DNA of 64,000 nucleotides from Roseovarius lutimaris (GTDB lineage Bacteria > Pseudomonadota > Alphaproteobacteria > Rhodobacterales > Rhodobacteraceae): assembly GCF_900115165.1 (NCBI RefSeq), contig NZ_FOVP01000019.1:1-64000 (forward strand), read 5' to 3'. The notes below the pieces were generated by a model, which was not told the DNA's origin, made no database searches, and saw only the letters and a list, made by a program, of their open reading frames with translations. Position numbers and translations under genes: made by a program. This document shows, piece by piece, positions 61,841 to 64,000 of the stretch. Every line of letters starts with the position of its first letter. Positions within the stretch are counted from its first letter, which is position 1.

Positions 61841-62416
61841 GTGAAACAGACTTTGATTGCAGCGACTCTTGCCCTGACCGCAACCGGGGCGCTTGCCGCG
61901 CCGCAGGACTATACCCTTGACCCGGGTCACAGCCAGGTGGTGTTTTCCTATAACCACCTCGGTTTTTCGACCACCTATGGCATGTTTTCTGGCTTTGAAG
62001 GCGTGATCAGCTTTGACGCCGAAGACCCGGCGGCCTCATCCGTCAACGTGTCGATGCCCCTGATGTCGATGATGACCGGATGGGAAAAGCGCTTTGAACA
62101 TTTCATGAGCGAGGATTTCTTTGGTGCCTCAGAGGGTGACATGGTCACCTTTACCTCAACCGGAATCGAAGTAACCGGCGACAATACCGCCAATATCACC
62201 GGCGATCTGTCGATGAACGGTGTGACCAAATCGGTCACGCTTGACGCCAAGCTGAACCAAAGCTTAGAGGCGCACCCGATGAATGGCAAACCCTGGATGG
62301 GGTTCGATGCCACCACGACATTGCTGCGCTCTGATTTCGGGGTCGATAAATTCGCGCCCTATGTCAGCGATGAGATTGACGTGAAAATCTCAATCGAAGC
62401 GGGCCAGGCCGAATAA
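61841..62416 (+). CDS. YceI-family periplasmic protein
   Basis: A 191-residue secreted lipocalin-like protein that binds isoprenoids in characterised relatives. The signal peptide MKQTLIAATLALTATGALAA precedes YTLDPGHSQVVFSYNHLGFSTTYG, with STTYGMFSGF and DLSMNGVTKSVTLDA further on, typical of YceI. The start is GTG with GGAGG 9 bases upstream. A strong terminator follows. Confidence 0.94.
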   Translation: MKQTLIAATLALTATGALAAPQDYTLDPGHSQVVFSYNHLGFSTTYGMFSGFEGVISFDAEDPAASSVNVSMPLMSMMTGWEKRFEHFMSEDFFGASEGDMVTFTSTGIEVTGDNTANITGDLSMNGVTKSVTLDAKLNQSLEAHPMNGKPWMGFDATTTLLRSDFGVDKFAPYVSDEIDVKISIEAGQAE

Positions 62417-62443
62417 GCCAACTGGTCGATTTACCACTTACGG

Positions 62444-62478
62444 AAAAGGCCGCCTGCGGGGATGCAGGCGGCCTTTTT
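62444..62478 (+). terminator. rho-independent terminator after yceI-like gene
   Basis: AAAGGCCGCCTGC pairs with GCAGGCGGCCTTT (13 bp) around a 6-nt loop and is followed by further T residues. About 30 bases past the stop codon. Confidence 0.92.
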
Positions 62479-62491
62479 GGTTTAAACCTGT

Positions 62492-63703
62492 TCAGGTGCC
62501 ATAGGCGCGCGCGGCGCCAATCACATCCTCTGCGGCGCCGACAAGGGCATCGGCAATCATGTCAAGCTCGGGCCGGGTCAATCGCGCGGGCAGGCGGGTG
62601 TCACAGGCACGCATCAGCATGGCTCGGGTCTGTGGCAGATCAGGCATTTCCCCGGGGATGAATTGCCAATTCCAGAACGCGCGGGCATTGTCGACATTTT
62701 GCCCAAAGACCTGCACCTTGACACCGCGCGCAGCGGCGGCTTGGGAATAGGCGTGGGTTTCCTCATCGCTCAGCCCCACCAGATTGAACTGGATCGAATC
62801 CGGCGCCCGCTCTTCCGGGCCCAGTTTTGGCGGCACAGTCAGCCAGGGCGACAGGTTCAGGCGCTCGGCGACATGATCGTGATTTCGCCGCCCCTGGCTT
62901 ACCCGGCGTGCAAGCTCGGGAAGCTGTGGGCGGATGATCGCGGCCGAAAGGTTGTTTAGCCGCAGATTATAAAGCGGAAACCTGTTCTGTGCGCGGGTGA
63001 ATGCCGCCTCTAACGCGGGGTCGGGCGCGCCAATATGCTTGGCCCAATTGTGTTCATAAGCGCCCGACATGATCACTGCGCGCGCGATTATATCGGCATC
63101 ATCGGTGATCATGATGCCACCTTCGCCGGCGTTGATCATCTTGTAGGATTGAAAGCTGAAACAGCCGATACGCCCCAGCGTGCCGATAGTGCGCCCGTGC
63201 CAGGTGGTGCCAAGCGAATGCGCCGCATCCTCGATTACGGGAATGCCAGATGCGTCGCAAAGCGCCAGAATTGCATCCATATCCGAGGTGTGGCCGCGCA
63301 TGTGGCTGATGATCACGGCGCTGATGTTCTCTTGAAGGTGGGCCTCGAAGTCCTTGATATCAATCCGGTAATTATCCGCAACCTCGCAGAGGACCGGTAC
63401 GCAATCGGCGTGAATGACCGAAGAGGGAACCGCAGCAAAGGTAAAGGCCGGGATCAGAACCCGCGCATCGCGCGGCAGGCCAAGCGCCTTGAGCGACAGG
63501 AAAAGCGCCGCCGAACAGGAGGAAACCGCGAGGGCGTATTTCGCGCCAAGCAGCGCCGCGAATTCACCTTCCAGCAAGGTAACGGGCGCATTTTCCGGCG
63601 CTGTATAGCGAAACAGATCACCCGATTGCAGCATCCTGTCGACTTCGGCGCGGGCGGCCTCGGGAATGGGTTCTGCGTCATAAACGTTAGGGGGAAGGGG
63701 CAT
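62492..63703 (-). CDS. DegT/DnrJ/EryC1/StrS aminotransferase family protein
   Basis: A 403-residue PLP-dependent sugar aminotransferase-like protein. The lysine for PLP is in FSFQSYKMINAGEGG (about 190-204); the preceding DAAHSLG and earlier VSSCSAALFLSLKALG are family marks. It would aminate a keto sugar used in lipopolysaccharide or a secondary metabolite; no sugar cluster is seen in this window. I chose the ATG at 63703, which begins MPLPPNVYDAEP; upstream residues are not family-like. Confidence 0.9.
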   Translation of the reverse strand: MPLPPNVYDAEPIPEAARAEVDRMLQSGDLFRYTAPENAPVTLLEGEFAALLGAKYALAVSSCSAALFLSLKALGLPRDARVLIPAFTFAAVPSSVIHADCVPVLCEVADNYRIDIKDFEAHLQENISAVIISHMRGHTSDMDAILALCDASGIPVIEDAAHSLGTTWHGRTIGTLGRIGCFSFQSYKMINAGEGGIMITDDADIIARAVIMSGAYEHNWAKHIGAPDPALEAAFTRAQNRFPLYNLRLNNLSAAIIRPQLPELARRVSQGRRNHDHVAERLNLSPWLTVPPKLGPEERAPDSIQFNLVGLSDEETHAYSQAAAARGVKVQVFGQNVDNARAFWNWQFIPGEMPDLPQTRAMLMRACDTRLPARLTRPELDMIADALVGAAEDVIGAARAYGT

Positions 63704-63837
63704 GTTTTCGGTTTTCCTGAAACTGGATTTCGGATTACGTAAATCTATAATGTAAAAACTGAATGAAAAGCAAAAAATACCACCGTCGGCATGGCGCGTG
63801 GCAAACCATCGCATTTCATGCAAAAGGTAAGGCTGGC

Positions 63838-64000
63838 TTAAACGCCTAGGCGATCGCGCAATGAATACCAGGTCATCGCCATCGCCAGAAGCGGCGAACG
63901 CAGGGCCGCGCCCCCCGGAAAACTCGGGGTAGGGACGCGGGCCATGGTTTCAAACCCTGCCGTCTCGCCCAAAATCGCATCCGCCATCAACTTACCCGCA
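63838..64000 (-). CDS. FAD-dependent oxidoreductase, C-terminal end (cut by window edge)
   Basis: The last 54 codons of a gene read on the minus strand, ending in DRLGV then TAA (63838-63840). The segment GKLMADAILGE..TMARVPTPSFPGGAALRSP..AMTWYSLRD matches the C-terminus of DAO-type FAD-dependent oxidoreductases. Nothing more can be said without the rest of the gene. Confidence 0.65.
   Translation of the reverse strand, partial: AGKLMADAILGETAGFETMARVPTPSFPGGAALRSPLLAMAMTWYSLRDRLGV

Noticed and set aside
1..64000. CRISPR arrays
   Set aside because: No regularly spaced direct repeats seen and no cas genes.

Overview
The window is a high-GC alphaproteobacterial chromosome segment, most likely from the Rhodobacteraceae (Roseobacter group). 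The evidence is the gene content and order: an RSP_2648-type PIN protein close to a one-cysteine DksA, a TRAP dicarboxylate transporter with DctB/DctD, a DctD-like regulator without GAFTGA (as in rhodobacterial NtrC), the TIGR01459 HAD hydrolase, a stand-alone Hint protein, and a LuxI/LuxR pair. There is no plasmid or phage module. Mobile DNA is limited to the start of an IS256-family transposase at the left edge and a decayed IS481-like transposase fragment at 42.1 kb.

Layout. 0-1.3 kb: transposase fragment, two orphan hypothetical genes, tRNA-Asn. 1.4-8.6 kb: metabolic and housekeeping genes (MBL hydrolase, EnvZ-like kinase, RhlE-type helicase, glycosyltransferase, MaoC hydratase, HAD hydrolase, flavin reductase). 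8.8-15.3 kb: a complete TRAP dicarboxylate uptake locus, dctMQP plus dctDB, with twin palindromes between regulator and transporter. 15.3-25.7 kb: YqgE, DsbD-alpha-like protein, Bpt, RDD, YbaK, GlnE, a lipoprotein, an RlmI-like methyltransferase whose ribosome binding site lies in a perfect hairpin, PIN and VWA proteins. 25.7-36.8 kb: DUF2927 lipoprotein, MoxR ATPase, DksA, FAD monooxygenase, outer-membrane protein, XthA, ErpA, Dgt, a cation/proton antiporter and a degenerate SDR. 36.9-42.1 kb: argS, SPOR protein, nagZ, scpA, scpB in a tight + strand run.

42.1-56.1 kb is the accessory part and the most interesting. After the transposase remnant, a Hint protein and tRNA-Leu(UAG) comes a minimal class II lanthipeptide locus: an 85-residue Nif11-type precursor with a four-cysteine core, facing a 1065-residue LanM with a CCG (three-cysteine, ProcM-like) zinc site. 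There is no dedicated exporter or protease. Next is an aliphatic amide utilisation operon: a five-gene Urt/Liv-type ABC importer, then amiE, amiB, amiC and amiR. Its leader holds a 19-bp rho-independent terminator and a mutually exclusive small hairpin just before the importer genes. This is what an AmiR (ANTAR) antitermination switch would need, and amiR is the last gene of the same run.

56.3-64 kb returns to core genes: tig, luxI and luxR for acyl-homoserine lactone signalling, the ribosomal protein operon rpsF-rpsR-rplI, a small membrane protein, a YceI protein, a DegT-family aminotransferase and the C-terminus of a FAD-dependent oxidoreductase cut by the window edge.
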